DNA of 64,000 nt from Kribbella steppae (GCF_004342025.1 NZ_SLWN01000004.1:248001-312000), one strand, 5' to 3'; positions 42,462 to 52,435 are shown, counted from the stretch's first letter. Translations and numbers: made by a program. Notes: generated by a model not told the origin, from the sequence alone.

Positions 42462-42530
42462 CCTCCGAGCCTAGACCGTTGACCGGTGCCGGGGCTCGGG
42501 CGACCCTGACCTCAGGGAGGGGAGGTCGGC

Positions 42531-43844
42531 GTGCGGCGGGAAGCGGTGAGCGAGTACCTGCGGGGAGCCCTCTGGGCGATGCCGTCGGTGGCGGTGGTGA
42601 TCGCGCTGATCGCCGGCTCGGGTCTGTCGTACGTCGAGATCGAGCCGGGGTCATGGCGGGATCGCTTCCTGTTCCAGGGCACCGCCGACGACGCCCGCAC
42701 CCTGCTGATCGCGATCGCCAGCACGATGGCCACCGTGATCGCCCTGGTGCTCGGCCTCACCGTGGTGGCGCTCCAGCTCGCCTCCACCCAGTTCTCCCCC
42801 AGACTGCTGCGCAACTTCCTGCGTGACCGGGTCAACCAGTTCGTCCTGAGCGTCTTCGTCGCGACCTTCGTCTACAGCAGCGCCGGCCTCTACACGGTCG
42901 GTGTGAAGGCCGGCGTACGGACCGACCAGTACCCGAGACTGGCGGTCACCGTCGCGCTGCTGCTGCTCTTCGTCAGCCTGCTGATGCTGGTGTTCTTCGT
43001 CCATCACCTGACCCACTCGATCCAGATCGACGAAGTCATGCGCAAGGTCGAAAGCACCACGCTCCAGGTCATCGATCGCGACCTGCCGACGGTCGGCGTG
43101 ACCACCGAGCCCCGGCCGGTACCACCCGAGTGGGCTGTCGACGTACCGGCGTACCGCTCCGGCTATCTGCAGACCATCCATCCCGAGGCGCTGGTCGCCG
43201 CCGCGACCGCCACCGGTGTGACCGCGTCGATCACGCGCATGGTCGGCGAGCACGTCATCGCCGGCTCCGCGCTCGTGCAGGTCTGGCAGGACCCGCCCGG
43301 CCCGCCACGTGCACTGGACCGGCTCGCGGCAGCCGCTCGGGACTCCATCCGGATCGGCTTCGAGCGGACCGCTGAACAGGACGTCGCATTCGGCGTCCGG
43401 CAGCTCGCGGACATTGCGGTCAAGGCGCTGTCGGCCGCCATCAACGATCCCTACACCTCGATCCAGGCGATCGAGCACCTGTCGGTCGTCCTCGCCTCGC
43501 TGGCCAGGCGTGAGCTCGGCAGCCAGTTCCTGCGCGACCAGGCAGGCGTGCTGCGGGTCGTCGTACCCGGCCGGGATCTCGAGTACTACCTCGATCTGGC
43601 CTGTGGTCAGGTACGGCGGTATGGCAAGGCCGAGCCGAGAGTCGTCCGCGCGCAGCTCCGCACCCTGCACAGCACCGGGCAGTTCTGCCGCGACGACAAC
43701 GGCCGGCGTCTCGTCATCGACCAGCTGAGGCTGCTGATGACCGACGCCGAACACGCCATCGCCCAGCCCGCCGACTTCGTCGTCGTCCGCGAGCACGCCG
43801 ACCGGGTCCTGCGAGAGCTCACCGCTCGAGGTCTTTCGGTGTGA
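42531..43844 (+). CDS. DUF2254 family membrane protein
   Basis: A 437-residue protein. The N-terminal 160 residues hold four membrane segments, including LWAMPSVAVVIALIAGSGLS, TLLIAIASTMATVIALVLGL and LSVFVATFVYSSAGLYTVG. The remaining 280 residues are soluble, with EQDVAFGVRQLADIAVKALS and AAINDPYTSIQAIEHLSVVL characteristic of DUF2254. The GTG at 42531 has GGGGAGG upstream. Function is unknown; similarity to voltage or ion-handling proteins is not evident. A methyltransferase gene follows at once. Confidence 0.85.
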   Translation: MRREAVSEYLRGALWAMPSVAVVIALIAGSGLSYVEIEPGSWRDRFLFQGTADDARTLLIAIASTMATVIALVLGLTVVALQLASTQFSPRLLRNFLRDRVNQFVLSVFVATFVYSSAGLYTVGVKAGVRTDQYPRLAVTVALLLLFVSLLMLVFFVHHLTHSIQIDEVMRKVESTTLQVIDRDLPTVGVTTEPRPVPPEWAVDVPAYRSGYLQTIHPEALVAAATATGVTASITRMVGEHVIAGSALVQVWQDPPGPPRALDRLAAAARDSIRIGFERTAEQDVAFGVRQLADIAVKALSAAINDPYTSIQAIEHLSVVLASLARRELGSQFLRDQAGVLRVVVPGRDLEYYLDLACGQVRRYGKAEPRVVRAQLRTLHSTGQFCRDDNGRRLVIDQLRLLMTDAEHAIAQPADFVVVREHADRVLRELTARGLSV

Positions 43845-43888
43845 ACCGAAAGCTTGGCGACCGCGCCATCAGCCGGGAAGCTGTCGGG

Positions 43889-44560
43889 ATGAGAGTCGGA
43901 CAGGGTGGAAGTGGACCAGGGCCGCACACGCCGGACGGCAGCGCTGTCGAGCTGTACGAACGCGCGCCGGTCACCGGCGAGGACCAGTTGATCAACGCGG
44001 CGATCGATCCGGGCAGCAGCATCCTCGAGCTCGGCTGCGGAACCGGCCGGATCACCCGGCCACTGCTTGCCCTCGGCCACCAGATCGTCGCGGTCGACGA
44101 GTCGCCGGAGATGACTGCTCGCGTCCACGAGACCGAGACCATCTGCTCGACGATCGGCGATCTCCGGCTGGATCGCCGCTTCGACGTCGTCCTGATGATG
44201 TCGTACCTGATCAACGTCGCCGACGACGAGGAACGGCTGCGGCTGTTGCGGACCTGCGCCCACCACGTCCGTCCCGGCGGCTCAGTGCTGCTCCAGCAGC
44301 AGATGCCCGGGATGATCCATGCTCCGGCCGTGCGCGAGAAGGAAGGCCGCCGGTTCGAAGTCTCCGACGTCGAGCACCTGCCCGGCAACCGCCAGGCGGC
44401 GACCCTGACCCACACCGTCGACGGCCGCTCCTGGTCACAGCGGATCCTGACCCAGAACCTCACCGACGAGCAGTTGACGGCCCAGCTGGCCGAAGCCGGC
44501 CTGACGTTGACGGACTACCTCACCCCTGACCAAACCTGGGTGCGTGCCCGGCTCAGCTGA
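43889..44560 (+). CDS. Class I SAM-dependent methyltransferase
   Basis: A 223-residue methyltransferase. The SAM-binding loop is ILELGCGTGRITRPLLALGH near residue 45, followed by IVAVDESPEMTARV and the post-loop segment RFDVVLMMSYLINVAD. The ATG at 43889 has GGGAAG eight bases upstream. A GTG at 43841 that overlaps the DUF2254 stop (GTGA) would lengthen the protein by 16 residues. The substrate is unknown. It is followed by the sigma-factor gene after 40 bases. Confidence 0.85.
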   Translation: MRVGQGGSGPGPHTPDGSAVELYERAPVTGEDQLINAAIDPGSSILELGCGTGRITRPLLALGHQIVAVDESPEMTARVHETETICSTIGDLRLDRRFDVVLMMSYLINVADDEERLRLLRTCAHHVRPGGSVLLQQQMPGMIHAPAVREKEGRRFEVSDVEHLPGNRQAATLTHTVDGRSWSQRILTQNLTDEQLTAQLAEAGLTLTDYLTPDQTWVRARLS

Positions 44561-44599
44561 TCGCGGCAACCCGACAGGGGCCTGCGGACCCTGTTAGGT

Positions 44600-45196
44600 A
44601 TGACCATGACTTCGAGCCGGCAGGACAAGCCGCCCCCTGCCGCGCGCGACGACGACCTGTGGGACGCCCTGCGCCGACAGGAGCCGGCGGCCATCGGCGA
44701 ACTGTTCAGCCGCTACGCCGACGTCGTCCACGCGTATGCGGTCCGGCACACCGGCTCCTACGCGTACGCCGATGACGCCGTACAGGCGACGTTTGTCACC
44801 GCGTGGCGCGTGTTCAGCCGGTCCGATCCTGGTCCGCTACAGCACGACAGTGCACGACCCTGGCTCCTCGCCATCGCACGCAACGAGCTGCGGAACATCA
44901 CACGGGCCCGCCGACGACTGACGGCCTTCCTGCTCCGGCAGCCGGCGCCACTGCACCAACCGGACCACGCCGAAGCAGTCGCCGCGCGGGTGGACTCGGA
45001 GAAGCACATCCAGTCCGTGCGGGCAGCGCTGTCTGCCCTTCCGGCCCACGAACGCGAGACCGTCGAGCTCGTCTATTGGGCAGAGCTTTCACTGGCCGAC
45101 GCCGCCGCCGTACTGGGTGTTGCCGAAGGCACCGTCAAGTCGCGTCTCTCCCGGGCACGCCGCCGCCTGCCCACCCTGCTGGAGGACAACCGATGA
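44600..45196 (+). CDS. ECF-type RNA polymerase sigma factor
   Basis: A 198-residue ECF sigma factor. Region 2 covers about residues 25-95 (GELFSRYADVVHAYAVRHTG, ADDAVQATFVTAWRVFSR, SARPWLLAIARNELRN). Region 4 covers residues about 140-190 (AHERETVELVYWAELSLADA, VAEGTVKSRLSRARRRL). The linker is 35 residues. The stop overlaps the start of a one-helix membrane protein (ATGA), as typical for sigma/anti-sigma pairs. A GGCAACC ... CTGTTA element starts 40 bases upstream; it might be an autoregulated ECF promoter, but the spacing was not resolved. Confidence 0.92.
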   Translation: MTMTSSRQDKPPPAARDDDLWDALRRQEPAAIGELFSRYADVVHAYAVRHTGSYAYADDAVQATFVTAWRVFSRSDPGPLQHDSARPWLLAIARNELRNITRARRRLTAFLLRQPAPLHQPDHAEAVAARVDSEKHIQSVRAALSALPAHERETVELVYWAELSLADAAAVLGVAEGTVKSRLSRARRRLPTLLEDNR

Positions 45197-46053
45197 ACCT
45201 CACCAAGCCCCCACCGGTCGAGAAGCTCGACCCGTCGTACGCCGACGAGATCCGCCGCAACCTGGTCCGCGGCGCCTCCAAAGCCCGACGACCTCCGAAG
45301 TGGATCCCAGTCGTCGCCGCCGCCTGCGGAATCGCCATCATCACCACCGGAGTCGTTGTGCTGAGCCAAACCGGCGACGACTCGGGCGCGCCGGCTGCCA
45401 CGACGTCCCCCACGCCGAGTCCGACAGCCACGGTCGTGCAGGTCCCACCTGCACAGTCGGCCCGCGTCTCCCTCGACCTCGGCCAGGCCACAACAAGTGA
45501 GGCGAGAGTGGAAGCCCGCAAGTGCCTGGCCAACCTGAGCACAGGTGGCGGCAACACGCCGGCGAAACCGGAGGACGCCGACACGGCGACCGTGCGCCAG
45601 GCCCGCTGGATCAAGACGATGGCCCGGCCCGGCACTACGCCTGCGCCACGGATCCTGATGCAGACCTTCACCACGGCGAACGGCAACTGGTTCCAGTGTC
45701 TGGGAGACGAACTGGTGCGGTCTTCGCCGACCAGGGAGTCAGGCATGGCAGGCCTCAACCCGGCTGATCCCGTCTACGGAGAGTGGAGGCTCCAGCAGGG
45801 CACCGAGGCAGGCCGCCCGCTGCTGCTGGCTGACTACTCCTTCGTGACCCTGCCGACCGTCGTCCGGATGGAGCTGCGGATCCGGTGGACCGGCGGCGCC
45901 TCACCCTGGTACGGCGTGACGTTCTCGGACGGGGCCGGGTACATCGCGGCCTCGCAACTCGGTGCTGTCTTCAAGCGCGGCGAGATGGAGGTCGACGTCC
46001 GCGCCTTCGACACCGCGGGCAAGCAGGTCTACAGCGACATCGAGTACGGGTGA
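45193..46053 (+). CDS. Single-span membrane protein coupled to the ECF sigma factor (putative anti-sigma or sensor)
   Basis: A 286-residue protein. Residues 1-40 are cytoplasmic and short, too short for a full zinc-binding anti-sigma domain, with EKLDPSYADEIRRNLVRG. Residues about 43-62 are a transmembrane helix (WIPVVAAACGIAIITTGVVV). The extracytoplasmic part starts Ser/Thr/Pro-rich, then folds as an unknown domain with conserved-looking ANGNWFQCLGDELV and GEMEVDVRAFDTAGKQVYS. It is translationally coupled to the sigma factor. A role in holding or sensing for the sigma factor is inferred from coupling only; the lack of an HxxxCxxC motif argues against a ZAS-type anti-sigma. Confidence 0.7.
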   Translation: MNLTKPPPVEKLDPSYADEIRRNLVRGASKARRPPKWIPVVAAACGIAIITTGVVVLSQTGDDSGAPAATTSPTPSPTATVVQVPPAQSARVSLDLGQATTSEARVEARKCLANLSTGGGNTPAKPEDADTATVRQARWIKTMARPGTTPAPRILMQTFTTANGNWFQCLGDELVRSSPTRESGMAGLNPADPVYGEWRLQQGTEAGRPLLLADYSFVTLPTVVRMELRIRWTGGASPWYGVTFSDGAGYIAASQLGAVFKRGEMEVDVRAFDTAGKQVYSDIEYG

Positions 46054-46060
46054 GGATCCG

Positions 46061-46095
46061 GGGCCGGCCGGACCATCGGGGGTTCCGGCCGGCCC
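46061..46095. terminator. Bidirectional terminator
   Basis: GGGCCGGCCGGA (46061-46072) pairs perfectly with TCCGGCCGGCCC (46084-46095). The 12-bp stem has an 11-base loop. It lies between the convergent sigma-partner gene (stop 46053) and the GH19-like gene (stop 46102). Confidence 0.85.
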
Positions 46096-46101
46096 TGCTC
46101 G

Positions 46102-47046
46102 TCAGCCGAGACCGCCGCCGTTCTTGGCGAGGGTGTCGAACTGGGTGCGAGTCAGCTGGCTGGTGTCCCCGGCGAGCGGGGCCGGGCGGGTGCAGATGAT
46201 CCCGCTCGGGACGGACCCGGTGAAGTAGCGGATCGCGTTCTTGAACGAGTCGCAGCGCCGCTGGTCCTCGGTGCCGGCCGGGTAGCCGATCGCCGCGTTG
46301 ACCCGGCCCATGTCGAGGGCGTCGGCGTACGGATTGATGTTGCGGGCAACGGTCCAGTACCAGCGGGCGATCGGCGCGCTCCACTGCAGCGACATCGCCA
46401 GGTCCGGATTGCCGAGCAGGTCGATGCCGAAGTACTGGCCGGCCGGGCCGTAGTTGAAGTCGCCGGTCAGCTGGATGAAGCCGCGGCCGCCGTACGGCCG
46501 GGTGTCACCGATCTCGCGGATGTTGTACTCCAGCCGCGACTCGTGCACCAGCGTGGCAAGGAAGGCGGCCTTGCGGTACGGCGTGTTGATGTTCGCGTCC
46601 CGCATCGCCTGGTTCAGCGACGGCAGGCCGGTCTGGACGATCGACGGGTTCACGATCCGGCTGCCGAACATGGCCTGGACGTCGGCCAGCGTGACGTCCT
46701 CGCCCGGTGGCTCGGGGTCGTCACACTCGGGTACGCCGGGCAGCTTGTCCTCGGGGATGGCGACGTACACGACCGTCACGTAACCGCCGAGTGCGGGCAC
46801 ATGTGCCCACCACCGGCTGGACCCGTCGGAGTTGCTGACCAGGTCGCCCTCCTTCTGGCAGTCGACGTCGACGGACGTCGGGCCGGGAAGGGTGGTGACG
46901 ACGGGCGACGACAGGTAGGCGTCGGCGCGGACGTTCACGCCACTTCCGTAGGTCTGGAACACGGTCGCGTACGCCGGTGACGCGGCGACCAGGGCGGTGG
47001 CGATGATGCCTATACAGGCGAGAAGGGCAGTGAGAAGACGGCGCAT
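46102..47046 (-). CDS. Secreted GH19-like hydrolase with SH3-type domain
   Basis: A 314-residue protein. Residues 1-27 are a signal peptide (LLTALLACIGIIATALVAAS). Residues 30-90 form a bacterial SH3-like domain (GSGVNVRADAYLSSPVVTTL, then SRWWAHVPALGGYV). Residues 120-314 resemble GH19 chitinases/lysozymes: ATLVHESRLEYNIREIGDTR with the catalytic Glu, GGRGFIQLTGDFNYGPAGQY, and NPDLAMSLQWSAPIARWYW. It is probably a cell-wall or chitin hydrolase secreted to the medium. The ATG at 47046 is preceded by GGGAG. Confidence 0.85.
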   Translation of the reverse strand: MRRLLTALLACIGIIATALVAASPAYATVFQTYGSGVNVRADAYLSSPVVTTLPGPTSVDVDCQKEGDLVSNSDGSSRWWAHVPALGGYVTVVYVAIPEDKLPGVPECDDPEPPGEDVTLADVQAMFGSRIVNPSIVQTGLPSLNQAMRDANINTPYRKAAFLATLVHESRLEYNIREIGDTRPYGGRGFIQLTGDFNYGPAGQYFGIDLLGNPDLAMSLQWSAPIARWYWTVARNINPYADALDMGRVNAAIGYPAGTEDQRRCDSFKNAIRYFTGSVPSGIICTRPAPLAGDTSQLTRTQFDTLAKNGGGLG

Positions 47047-47131
47047 GAGCACTCCCGGGGCGGAGAGAGGGGCGGGCGCCGTGAAAACCTGCCGAAGCAG
47101 ACCCACGACGCCGCCAGTTTCCTCCGAACGC

Positions 47132-47156
47132 CGGTCGAGCTCAAGCCCTTCGACCG
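47132..47156 (-). terminator. Terminator-like hairpin after aspS
   Basis: CGGTCGA (47132-47138) pairs with TCGACCG (47150-47156) across 11 bases. It starts ten bases after the aspS stop (47166) on the minus strand and would end the MBL-hisS-aspS operon. Confidence 0.6.
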
Positions 47157-47165
47157 CGGTGCAAC

Positions 47166-48941
47166 TTAGTCGCCCTTCGGCTGGGGCTTGGCGTCGACGC
47201 CGGCCTCCTTGCGCTGCTCCGGCGTGATCGGCGCCGGCGCGGCCGTCAGCGGGTCGAAACCGCCGCCGGACTTCGGGAAGGCGATCACGTCGCGGATCGA
47301 CTCGGTCCCGGCCAGCAGTGCGGTGATCCGGTCCCAGCCGAACGCGATTCCGCCGTGCGGCGGCGCGCCGAACTTGAACGCGTCGAGCAGGAAGCCGAAC
47401 TTCTCGGTCGCCTCCTCGTCGGTCAGCCCCATCACCTGGAACACGCGCTTCTGCACGTCCTCGCGGTGGATACGGATCGACCCGCCGCCGATCTCGTTGC
47501 CGTTGCAGACGATGTCGTACGCGTACGCCAGCGCCGATCCCGGGTCGGTGTCGAACGTGTCCAGCGAGTCCGGCTTCGGCGACGTGAAGGCGTGGTGTAC
47601 GGCGGTCCAGGCGCCGGAACCGACCGCGACGTCACCGGCGGCGGTCGCCTCATCGGCCGGCTCGAACAGCGGTGCGTCGACGACCCACACGAACGACCAG
47701 GTCGACTCGTCGATCAGTCCGCCGCGACGGCCGATCTCCAGCCGGGCCGCACCGAGCAGCCCCCGGGACGACTTGACCGGACCCGCGGCGAAGAAGATGC
47801 AGTCACCCGGCTTCGCGCCGACGTGGTCGGCGATCCCCGCGCGCTCCTCCTCGGACAGGTTCTTCGCGACCGGGCCGCCGAGCTCGCCGTCCTGACCGAC
47901 CAGCACGTACGCCAGACCGCGCGCGCCCCGCTGCTTGGCCCAGTCCTGCCACGCGTCCAACTGCTTGCGCGGCTGGTCCGCGCCACCCGGCATCACGACC
48001 GCACCGACGTAAGGCGCCTGGAACACCCGGAACGGCGTGTTCTTGAAGTACTCCGTGCACTCGACCAGCTCCAGGCCCATCCGCAGGTCCGGCTTGTCGC
48101 TGCCGAACCGCGCCATCGCCTCGGCGTACGTCATCCGCGGGATCGGGGTCTGGACGTCGTACCCGACGAGCTTCCAGAGCGCGGTCAGGATCTCCTCGGA
48201 CAGCGCGATCACGTCGTCCTGGTCGACGAAGCTCATCTCGACGTCGAGCTGGGTGAACTCCGGCTGCCGGTCGGCGCGGAAGTCCTCGTCCCGGTAGCAG
48301 CGGGCGATCTGGTAGTACCGCTCCATCCCGGCCACCATCAGCAACTGCTTGAACAGCTGCGGCGACTGCGGCAGCGCGTACCACGAGCCCGGCTGCAGGC
48401 GGGCCGGCACCAGGAAGTCGCGGGCGCCTTCCGGCGTCGACTTGGTCAGCGTCGGCGTCTCGATCTCGACGAAGTCATGGTTGGCGAGCACCTCGCGGGC
48501 CGCCTTGTTGACCTCACTGCGCAGGCGGAGCGCCGTACCCGGGCCCTGGCGGCGCAGGTCGAGGTACCGGTACTTCAGCCGGATCTCCTCGTTCACCGGG
48601 GTCGCGTGGTGCTCCTCGACCGGGAACGGCAGCGGCGCAGCCTCGTTGAGGACCTCGACGTCCGATGCGATCACCTCGATCTCGCCGGTCGGCAGGTTCG
48701 GGTTCGCGTTGCCCTCCGGGCGGGCGCTCACCTCACCGGTGATCTTCAAGCAGAACTCGGCGCGCAGCGGGTGCGCGACCTCCTCGTCCCGGATGACCAC
48801 CTGGACGGTGCCGCTGGAGTCGCGCAGGTCGATGAACGCCACGCCGCCGTGATCACGCCGCCGCGCCACCCAGCCGGCCAGGGTGACGGTCTGCCCGGTG
48901 TGCTCTGCGCGCAACGAGCCTGCGGAATGGGTACGGATCAC
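47166..48941 (-). CDS. aspS: Aspartyl-tRNA synthetase (bacterial type)
   Basis: A 591-residue class IIb synthetase. The OB-fold anticodon domain is residues 1-110 ([20 protein letters not shown]). Motif 2 lies in [20 protein letters not shown], the bacterial GAD insertion follows, and motif 3 is [15 protein letters not shown]. The GTG start overlaps the hisS stop (GTGA), so coupling is tight. The C-terminal tail ([19 protein letters not shown]) is actinobacterial. Whether it also charges tRNA-Asn cannot be told without knowing if asnS is in the genome. Confidence 0.96.
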   Translation of the reverse strand: MIRTHSAGSLRAEHTGQTVTLAGWVARRRDHGGVAFIDLRDSSGTVQVVIRDEEVAHPLRAEFCLKITGEVSARPEGNANPNLPTGEIEVIASDVEVLNEAAPLPFPVEEHHATPVNEEIRLKYRYLDLRRQGPGTALRLRSEVNKAAREVLANHDFVEIETPTLTKSTPEGARDFLVPARLQPGSWYALPQSPQLFKQLLMVAGMERYYQIARCYRDEDFRADRQPEFTQLDVEMSFVDQDDVIALSEEILTALWKLVGYDVQTPIPRMTYAEAMARFGSDKPDLRMGLELVECTEYFKNTPFRVFQAPYVGAVVMPGGADQPRKQLDAWQDWAKQRGARGLAYVLVGQDGELGGPVAKNLSEEERAGIADHVGAKPGDCIFFAAGPVKSSRGLLGAARLEIGRRGGLIDESTWSFVWVVDAPLFEPADEATAAGDVAVGSGAWTAVHHAFTSPKPDSLDTFDTDPGSALAYAYDIVCNGNEIGGGSIRIHREDVQKRVFQVMGLTDEEATEKFGFLLDAFKFGAPPHGGIAFGWDRITALLAGTESIRDVIAFPKSGGGFDPLTAAPAPITPEQRKEAGVDAKPQPKGD

Positions 48942-50269
48942 TGGTTCTCCTGAGGTGTGTCGATACGGGGAAGAAGGTCTGTGGCCGGCGGCGTCCAGGT
49001 GGCGGGATCGGCGGGCACCTGCTCGCCGCTGCGGATGTCCTTCACCTCGGGACCGTTGTCGGTGCTGAACCATACGAACGGGATGCCGCGCCGGTCCGCG
49101 AACCGGATCTGCTTCCCGAACTTCGCCGCCGCCGGCGCCACCTCCACCGGAATCCCGCGGCCGCGCAGCTGTGCCGCTGTCCGCATGGCCTCGGCCCGGT
49201 CCTCTTCGGCGGTGAGCGCCACGAGGACGGCGGTAGGCGTACTGCGGGAGCCCTTCAGCAACCCCTGGCTCACCAGGCGGTGTACCAGCCGCGAGACCCC
49301 GATGGAGATCCCGACACCCGGGTACGTCGTCTTGCCGTCGGACGCGAGCGAGTCGTACCGGCCGCCGCCACCGACCGACCCGAACGACTCCTGGCCGACG
49401 AGGTAGATCTCGTAGACCGCGCCGGTGTAGTAGTCGAGCCCGCGCGCGATCCGCAGATCGGCCATCAACAGACCGGGAGCGTGCTCACCGGCCGCGGCCA
49501 TCACCTGACTGAGCTGCTCGAGCCCCTCGTCGAGGATCTCGTGCTCCACGCCGAGCGCCCGGACCTTCTCCACGAACGACGTGTCCGTGCTGGAGATGCC
49601 CGCCAGCTGCACGGCCAGCCGCGCCTGCTTGTCGGTGGCGCCCGCCTGCACGAGGCGCTCGACCACCTTCTCCGGGCCGATCTTGTCGATCTTGTCGACG
49701 ATCCGCAGCACCGTGGTGACGTCGTCCAGCCCGAGCCCCCGGTAGAAGCCCTCCGGGATCTTGCGGTTGTTCACCTTGATCACGAACTCGGGCACCGGCA
49801 GTTTGCGCAGCGCGTCCGCGATCACCAGCGGCAGCTCGACCTCGTAGTGCGTCGGCAGCTCGCCGCTGTCGACGATGTCGATGTCGGCCTGGGTGAACTC
49901 GCGGTAGCGCCCCTCCTGCGGACGCTCACCACGCCACACCTTCTGGATCTGGTAGCGGCGGAACGGGAACACCAGCTTGCCGCTGTGCTCCAGCACGTAG
50001 CGGGCGAACGGCACGGTCAGGTCGAAGTGCAGCCCGAGCGCCGCATCCTCGTCGCTGTCCGCGGCCAGCCGCCGGACGCCGTAGATCTCCTTGTCGGCGT
50101 CCTCGCCCTGATTGGACAGCCGCTCGACCGGCTCCACGGCGCGCGTCTCGATCGACGCGAACCCGTGCAGCTCGAACGTCTCCCGGATCACGTCGAGGAA
50201 CGTCTGCTCGACGATCCGGTCCTGCGGAAGGAATTCGGGGAACCCGCTCAGCGGGGTCACCTTGCTCAT
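48938..50269 (-). CDS. hisS: Histidyl-tRNA synthetase
   Basis: A 443-residue class II HisRS. Landmarks are [34 protein letters not shown], motif 2 in [20 protein letters not shown], and the histidine-binding [13 protein letters not shown]. The C-terminal anticodon domain begins after [17 protein letters not shown]. The ATG at 50269 overlaps the stop of the hydrolase gene (ATGA), and its stop overlaps the aspS start. Domain order and size are normal. Confidence 0.97.
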   Translation of the reverse strand: MSKVTPLSGFPEFLPQDRIVEQTFLDVIRETFELHGFASIETRAVEPVERLSNQGEDADKEIYGVRRLAADSDEDAALGLHFDLTVPFARYVLEHSGKLVFPFRRYQIQKVWRGERPQEGRYREFTQADIDIVDSGELPTHYEVELPLVIADALRKLPVPEFVIKVNNRKIPEGFYRGLGLDDVTTVLRIVDKIDKIGPEKVVERLVQAGATDKQARLAVQLAGISSTDTSFVEKVRALGVEHEILDEGLEQLSQVMAAAGEHAPGLLMADLRIARGLDYYTGAVYEIYLVGQESFGSVGGGGRYDSLASDGKTTYPGVGISIGVSRLVHRLVSQGLLKGSRSTPTAVLVALTAEEDRAEAMRTAAQLRGRGIPVEVAPAAAKFGKQIRFADRRGIPFVWFSTDNGPEVKDIRSGEQVPADPATWTPPATDLLPRIDTPQENQ

Positions 50270-50955
50270 GGTTTCGGTATCTCCAGGTCCTGCAAGTAGG
50301 GGTTGGTCGCCTTCTCCCGGCCGATCGTGGTCTGGCCACCATGACCCGGCAGGACGACGATCTCGTCGCGCATCGGCAGGATCTTGGTGGCCAACGTATG
50401 CAGCATGGCCGGATGGTCGCCGCCTGGCAGATCCGTCCGGCCGATCGACCCGGCGAACAACACGTCACCGGAGAACAGAACCGCGGGCACGTCTTCCGGC
50501 CCGTCGTACGGCGTGGTGAACGTGACCGAACCCCGCGTGTGCCCGGGGGTGTGGTCGACGGTGAAGCTGAGGCCGGCCAACTCCAGGCTCAGGCCGTCCT
50601 TGAGTTCGGCGACGTCGTCGGGCTCGGCGAACTCGTGGTTGCCGCCGAGCAGCATCCGGGCCGACTCCGGGCTGATCCCGGCCAACGGGTCGCTGAGCAG
50701 GTACCGGTCGTCGGGGTGGATCCAGGCGGTCGCGTCGTACGTCCCGCAGACCGGAAGTACCGAAAACATGTGGTCGATGTGACCGTGCGTGAGCAGGACC
50801 GCGACCGGCTTCAGCTTGTTCTCCCGGAGCACCTGCTCGACGCCCTCGGTCGCGTCCTGACCGGGGTCGATGACGAGGCATTCCGCGCCCTGGCCGGTGG
50901 CGACGACGTAGCAGTTCGTACCCCACGACCCCGCGGGGAACCCGGCGATGAGCAC
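50266..50955 (-). CDS. Metallo-beta-lactamase-fold hydrolase (glyoxalase II-like)
   Basis: A 229-residue protein. The HxHxDH zinc motif is THGHIDHMFS near residue 58. Further metal ligands are TPGHTRGSVTF, FSGDVLFAGSIGRTDLPGGD, and the last His in LPGHGGQTTIG. The set is typical of the hydroxyacylglutathione hydrolase/GloB family. Actinobacteria use mycothiol, so the true substrate may be a mycothiol thioester. The GTG at 50955 has GGAAGG upstream. It overlaps hisS by four bases and leads the operon. Confidence 0.88.
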   Translation of the reverse strand: MLIAGFPAGSWGTNCYVVATGQGAECLVIDPGQDATEGVEQVLRENKLKPVAVLLTHGHIDHMFSVLPVCGTYDATAWIHPDDRYLLSDPLAGISPESARMLLGGNHEFAEPDDVAELKDGLSLELAGLSFTVDHTPGHTRGSVTFTTPYDGPEDVPAVLFSGDVLFAGSIGRTDLPGGDHPAMLHTLATKILPMRDEIVVLPGHGGQTTIGREKATNPYLQDLEIPKP

Positions 50956-51029
50956 GACTGACCTTCCTGGAACGGTTCGGGACCACCCAAGGCTACCGGT
51001 GCCGGACCGGTGAGTTCGAACCGGATTGT

Positions 51030-51103
51030 GACGCAACACCGTTGCGTCCGCGCTGTGAGTTTGTGATTGTTCAGGGATAAGCGTCGAGACAGCGGCTCGA
51101 CGC
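51030..51103. promoter_or_regulatory. Two hairpins in the divergent hydrolase/DUF349 gap
   Basis: GACGCAAC-ACC-GTTGCGTC (51030-51048) and GCGTCGAG-ACAGCGG-CTCGACGC (51081-51103) are perfect inverted repeats with 8-bp arms. They lie in the 236-base region between the divergent MBL-fold gene and the DUF349 gene. They may be operators or structured leader elements of the DUF349 mRNA. Confidence 0.5.
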
Positions 51104-51191
51104 GCCCGGACAGGCCCTGTACGCGCGGTTGAACCAGGGACTGACCAGAATGGGCAACGAGCGCAGTACATACCGCCGGAAGGGGCGAGTT

Positions 51192-52418
51192 GTGGCCGGA
51201 GAGAGCTGGGGCCGGGTAGCCGAGGACGGAACGGTCTTCGTACGGACCAAGGACGGTGAGCGGGCAGTCGGCCAGTGGCCGGACGCGAACCCAGAGGAGG
51301 CCCTCGCCTTCTACACCCGCCGGTACGACGCACTGGCGTTCGAGGTGGACCTGCTGGAGAAGCGCGTTCAGGCGGGCACCGTGTCCCCCGACGACGCCCG
51401 CGCCGCGGTGAAGAAGGTGACCAGCACGATCGAGGAGGCCCAGGCGGTCGGCGACCTCGACGGCCTGCAGGCCCGGCTCGCGGCACTCACCCCGCTGGTC
51501 GCCCAGCAGCGGGAGAAGCGCAAGGCCGAACGCGCCGCGAAGGTCGAGGAGGCGCGCTCCGCCAAGACGAAGATCGCCACCGAGGCCGAGACGATCGCGG
51601 CCGGCACCGACTGGCGCCACGGCGTCACCCGGCTGCGCGAGCTGCTGGACGAGTGGAAGGCGCTGCCGCGACTCGACAAGTCCAGCGACGACGAGCTGTG
51701 GCACCGGTTCTCCTCGGCGCGTACGACGTACACCCGGCACCGCAAGCAGCACTTCGCCGAGCTCTCCTCGAAGCGCGAGGAAGCCGCGGTGGTGAAGGAG
51801 CGGCTGGCGGCCGAGGCCGAGACGCTCGCATCTTCCACCGACTGGGGCCCGACGTCCGGGCGCTTCCGCGACCTGATGCGGCAGTGGAAGGCCGCCGGCC
51901 CCGCGCCACGCGAGGTCGACGACAAGCTGTGGGCCCGCTTCCGCGCCGCCCAGGACACCTTCTTCGGCGCCCGCGACGCGATTCAGGCCGAGGAGAACGC
52001 CGAGCAGGTGGAGAACCTGCAGGCCAAGGAGGCCCTGCTGGTCGAGATCGAGGCGATCCTGCCGGTCGAGGACGCCAAGGCGGCCCGCGAGCAACTCCGC
52101 GACCTGCTCGACCGCTGGGATCAGATCGGCAAGGTCCCGCGCGACTCGATGCGCGCCATCGACTCCCGCCTGCGCGCCGTCGAGCAGGCCGTCAAGGCCG
52201 CCGAGGACGAGGTCTGGAACCGCAGCAACCCCGAAGCCCGCGCCCGCGCCGAGGCCACGGTCAAGCAACTCCAGTCCCTCATCGCCGACCTCGAGAAGCA
52301 GGCCGTCAAAGCCGAGTCGCAGGGCAACACCCGCAAGGCCAACGAGGCCCGCGAAGCCATCGCAGCCCGCCGCGAATGGCTGACCCAAGCCCAGAACGCC
52401 CTCTCCGACTTCAGCTAG
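51192..52418 (+). CDS. DUF349 domain protein
   Basis: A 408-residue helical protein. The GTG at 51192 (AAGGGG seven bases before) gives VAGESWGRVAEDGTVFVRTK, the normal actinobacterial start. A long coiled coil (LDGLQARLAALTPLVAQQRE and following) precedes repeated three-helix DUF349 units marked by WRHGVTRLRELLDEWKALPR, WGPTSGRFRDLMRQWKAAGP and LRDLLDRWDQIGKVPRDSM. The pattern W-x-x-x-G/P...DE/DDxLWxRF recurs. Members bind nucleic-acid-related complexes in Bacteroidetes (ProQ-like claims are unproven); the actinobacterial role is unknown. It is monocistronic and constitutive-looking, with hairpins at both ends. Confidence 0.85.
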   Translation: MAGESWGRVAEDGTVFVRTKDGERAVGQWPDANPEEALAFYTRRYDALAFEVDLLEKRVQAGTVSPDDARAAVKKVTSTIEEAQAVGDLDGLQARLAALTPLVAQQREKRKAERAAKVEEARSAKTKIATEAETIAAGTDWRHGVTRLRELLDEWKALPRLDKSSDDELWHRFSSARTTYTRHRKQHFAELSSKREEAAVVKERLAAEAETLASSTDWGPTSGRFRDLMRQWKAAGPAPREVDDKLWARFRAAQDTFFGARDAIQAEENAEQVENLQAKEALLVEIEAILPVEDAKAAREQLRDLLDRWDQIGKVPRDSMRAIDSRLRAVEQAVKAAEDEVWNRSNPEARARAEATVKQLQSLIADLEKQAVKAESQGNTRKANEAREAIAARREWLTQAQNALSDFS

Positions 52419-52435
52419 CACACCTGTGGACAACG

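Noticed and set aside
50811..52433. Long minus-strand frame opposite the DUF349 gene
   Set aside because: It is Leu/Gly-rich antisense sequence without a start signal; the plus-strand DUF349 protein is clear.
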